Shown in pieces: positions 62,889 through 64,000 of a stretch of DNA of 64,000 nucleotides (within the stretch, counting starts at the first letter, position 1; each line of letters starts with the position of its first letter). The stretch comes from CAVUNY01 sp963843535. GTDB taxonomy: Bacteria; Chloroflexota; Anaerolineae; Anaerolineales; Anaerolineaceae. The position numbers and the translations under genes are program-made. The DNA lies in contig CAWJKU010000001.1 in the NCBI GenBank assembly GCA_963843535.1, forward strand, positions 715,647-779,646. Direction: 5' to 3'. Below the pieces are notes generated by a model that did no database searches, was not told where the DNA came from, and saw only the letters and a list, made by a program, of their open reading frames with translations.

Positions 62889-62935
62889 CGATTTACCTTA
62901 CAGTATTGGCGTTTTTCCCTAATAGGTAATCAACT

Positions 62936-63814
62936 ATGCCAACGGACCGAATAAACCAAACTGTAACCCTCAAAGACGGCAGGCGCCTGGGCTTCGCCGA
63001 ATACGGCGCGCGCACCGGTCGCCCGGTGTTCCACTTCCATGGCTCGGCCAGTTCAAGGTTTGAGCACCCTTCAGCGGAAAGCATGCTCGACCAGATGGGC
63101 ATTCGATTTATCTCCGTCGACCGGCCGGGACATGGTCTCTCCGATTTTCAACCTCAACGCCGTTTGGTTGATTGGCCCGGGGATGTCTGCCACCTTGCCG
63201 ACCACCTGGGAATCGGCGAGTTCTACGTGGAAGGATATTCCGCCGGTGGGCCGCATGCTTTGGCGTGTGCTCACCAGCTCCCAGAAAGGGTTCTCGCAGG
63301 TGCGGTGTACGGCTGCGTTGCGCCCATGAACCGCCCTGGAGCCTACCAGGGAATGCCATTTTTCAACCAGGTCCTGGCAAAATCTGCCCGCTGGTTCCCC
63401 TGGTTTACAAAATTAATCCGCTGGCAGATGCGGGGCATGGTGATGGGAGACATCGAGAAAACCACTCGCCAATTGATGTCTTCCATTCCGGCCGCGGATA
63501 AGGCGGTTCTTTATGCACCGCAGGATTTCGAGATATTTGTCAGTTCGGTCCGGGAAGGTTTTCGCCCTGGTTCTCGGGGCGTTGCGTGCGATGATATCCT
63601 GATCAACCAGGCATGGGGGTTTGACCCGGCAGGCGTGCAGCCGCGGATCGATATCTGGCATGGCGAGGCGGACGTTAATGTTCCCCTCCATGCCGCCAGG
63701 TTTTTGTGCGCGGTTATTCCTCACACCCGCGTGACGTTCCTGCCTGGAAAAGGGCATTTCTTTTTATTCAATTGCTGGCAGGATGTGCTTTCGAGGCTGG
63801 TATCTGAGGCATAA
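62936..63814 (+). CDS. alpha/beta hydrolase family protein
   Basis: 292 residues. Nucleophile elbow GYSAGG with Ser near residue 102, an oxyanion-type HGSAS near residue 34, the acid likely in HGEADVNVP near residue 243, and the catalytic His in GKGHFF near residue 273. It starts with a short beta-hairpin region (TVTLKDGRRLGFAEYG), typical of this subfamily. It should hydrolyse an ester, epoxide or similar bond in the cytosol; substrate unknown. It is separate from the array by a small gap and shows no relation to the modules. A weak TTGACA at 63931 lies downstream of it with no gene in the window. Confidence 0.85.
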   Translation: MPTDRINQTVTLKDGRRLGFAEYGARTGRPVFHFHGSASSRFEHPSAESMLDQMGIRFISVDRPGHGLSDFQPQRRLVDWPGDVCHLADHLGIGEFYVEGYSAGGPHALACAHQLPERVLAGAVYGCVAPMNRPGAYQGMPFFNQVLAKSARWFPWFTKLIRWQMRGMVMGDIEKTTRQLMSSIPAADKAVLYAPQDFEIFVSSVREGFRPGSRGVACDDILINQAWGFDPAGVQPRIDIWHGEADVNVPLHAARFLCAVIPHTRVTFLPGKGHFFLFNCWQDVLSRLVSEA

Positions 63815-64000
63815 CCAAATGGCAACTATATTATTTTCGGATAGAACCGGCTCCGTAACGTACCACGCGGATTTTGTTTCCCGCTAGCGTGTACACCCGG
63901 CACGTGGATGTCTGGTATTAATCTTTATTTTTGACAATAATTGTTTTACATAAAAGGTCAGTTTTTTTGTTTATTTTATCAAATAGGATCCGGTATATTC

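Larger units (their letters stand above)
61513..62919 (+). repeat. 1.4-kb duplicated segment, right copy
   Basis: It matches 47742-49114 in order and sequence: leader, DUF333 lipoprotein (broken here), four-TM protein. Differences include an insertion after the lipoprotein signal peptide and an extra GGSNNSGE stretch in its linker. Between the two copies lie the plasmid-like element and the glycyl radical pair. Confidence 0.8.

Noticed and set aside
63931..63960. Promoter for a gene beyond the right edge (TTGACA at 63931)
   Set aside because: No -10 box at 16-18 bp is convincing and no gene is visible after it in the window.

Overview
The window looks like a chromosomal segment of a Chloroflexota bacterium, most likely Anaerolineae. 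This is inferred from gene content: several large MalT-type LuxR regulators, a recurrent small GHL...W protein, DUF4386-like membrane proteins and GH130 sugar metabolism. No rRNA or marker gene confirms it.

Region 1 (about 0.1-15.1 kb) is a carbohydrate locus. A 927-residue putative glycosidase lies on the minus strand. A plus-strand set holds a Gfo/Idh/MocA oxidoreductase, a ROK sugar kinase and a phytanoyl-CoA dioxygenase-like protein. Facing them is a minus-strand set: LacI regulator, GH130 phosphorylase, lipoprotein substrate-binding protein, two permeases and two ATPases of a peptide/oligosaccharide ABC importer. A perfect LacI-type palindrome sits upstream of the LacI gene. The set reads as import, phosphorolysis, phosphorylation and oxidation of a beta-mannoside-like or related glycoside.

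Region 2 (about 15.2-49.1 kb) is an expanded, decaying array of one module: a MalT-like STAND/LuxR regulator, then an 83-90 residue protein of unknown function, then small membrane proteins (DUF4386-like, DUF6326-like, DUF4389-like, a 4-TM family) and a zinc-free quinone reductase. There are five regulator copies. B (22.1 kb) and E (43.1 kb) are intact; A, C and D carry frameshifts. Intergenic leaders, hairpins and promoters were duplicated with the genes, and several genes are chimeric or broken. A TetR-controlled pair of membrane genes lies between copies B and C.

Region 3 (about 49.1-56.9 kb) is a plasmid-like or integrative element. It opens with five 86-bp-spaced units, the last being the 3' half of a tRNA-Met(CAT), which looks like an attachment-site junction. 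It then carries ParA, a double-domain ParA partner candidate, CGCAGACG iterons, a DnaA-N-like protein, two overlapping replication-type ORFs, an SSB and a membrane/coiled-coil/nuclease-like protein. No integrase is visible.

Region 4 (about 57.0-60.1 kb) is a glycyl radical enzyme with its activase. The activase ends exactly inside a truncated copy of an array membrane gene. Region 5 (60.1-63.8 kb) holds more array debris, including a second copy of the 1.4-kb lipoprotein/membrane segment seen at 47.7 kb, and an intact alpha/beta hydrolase.
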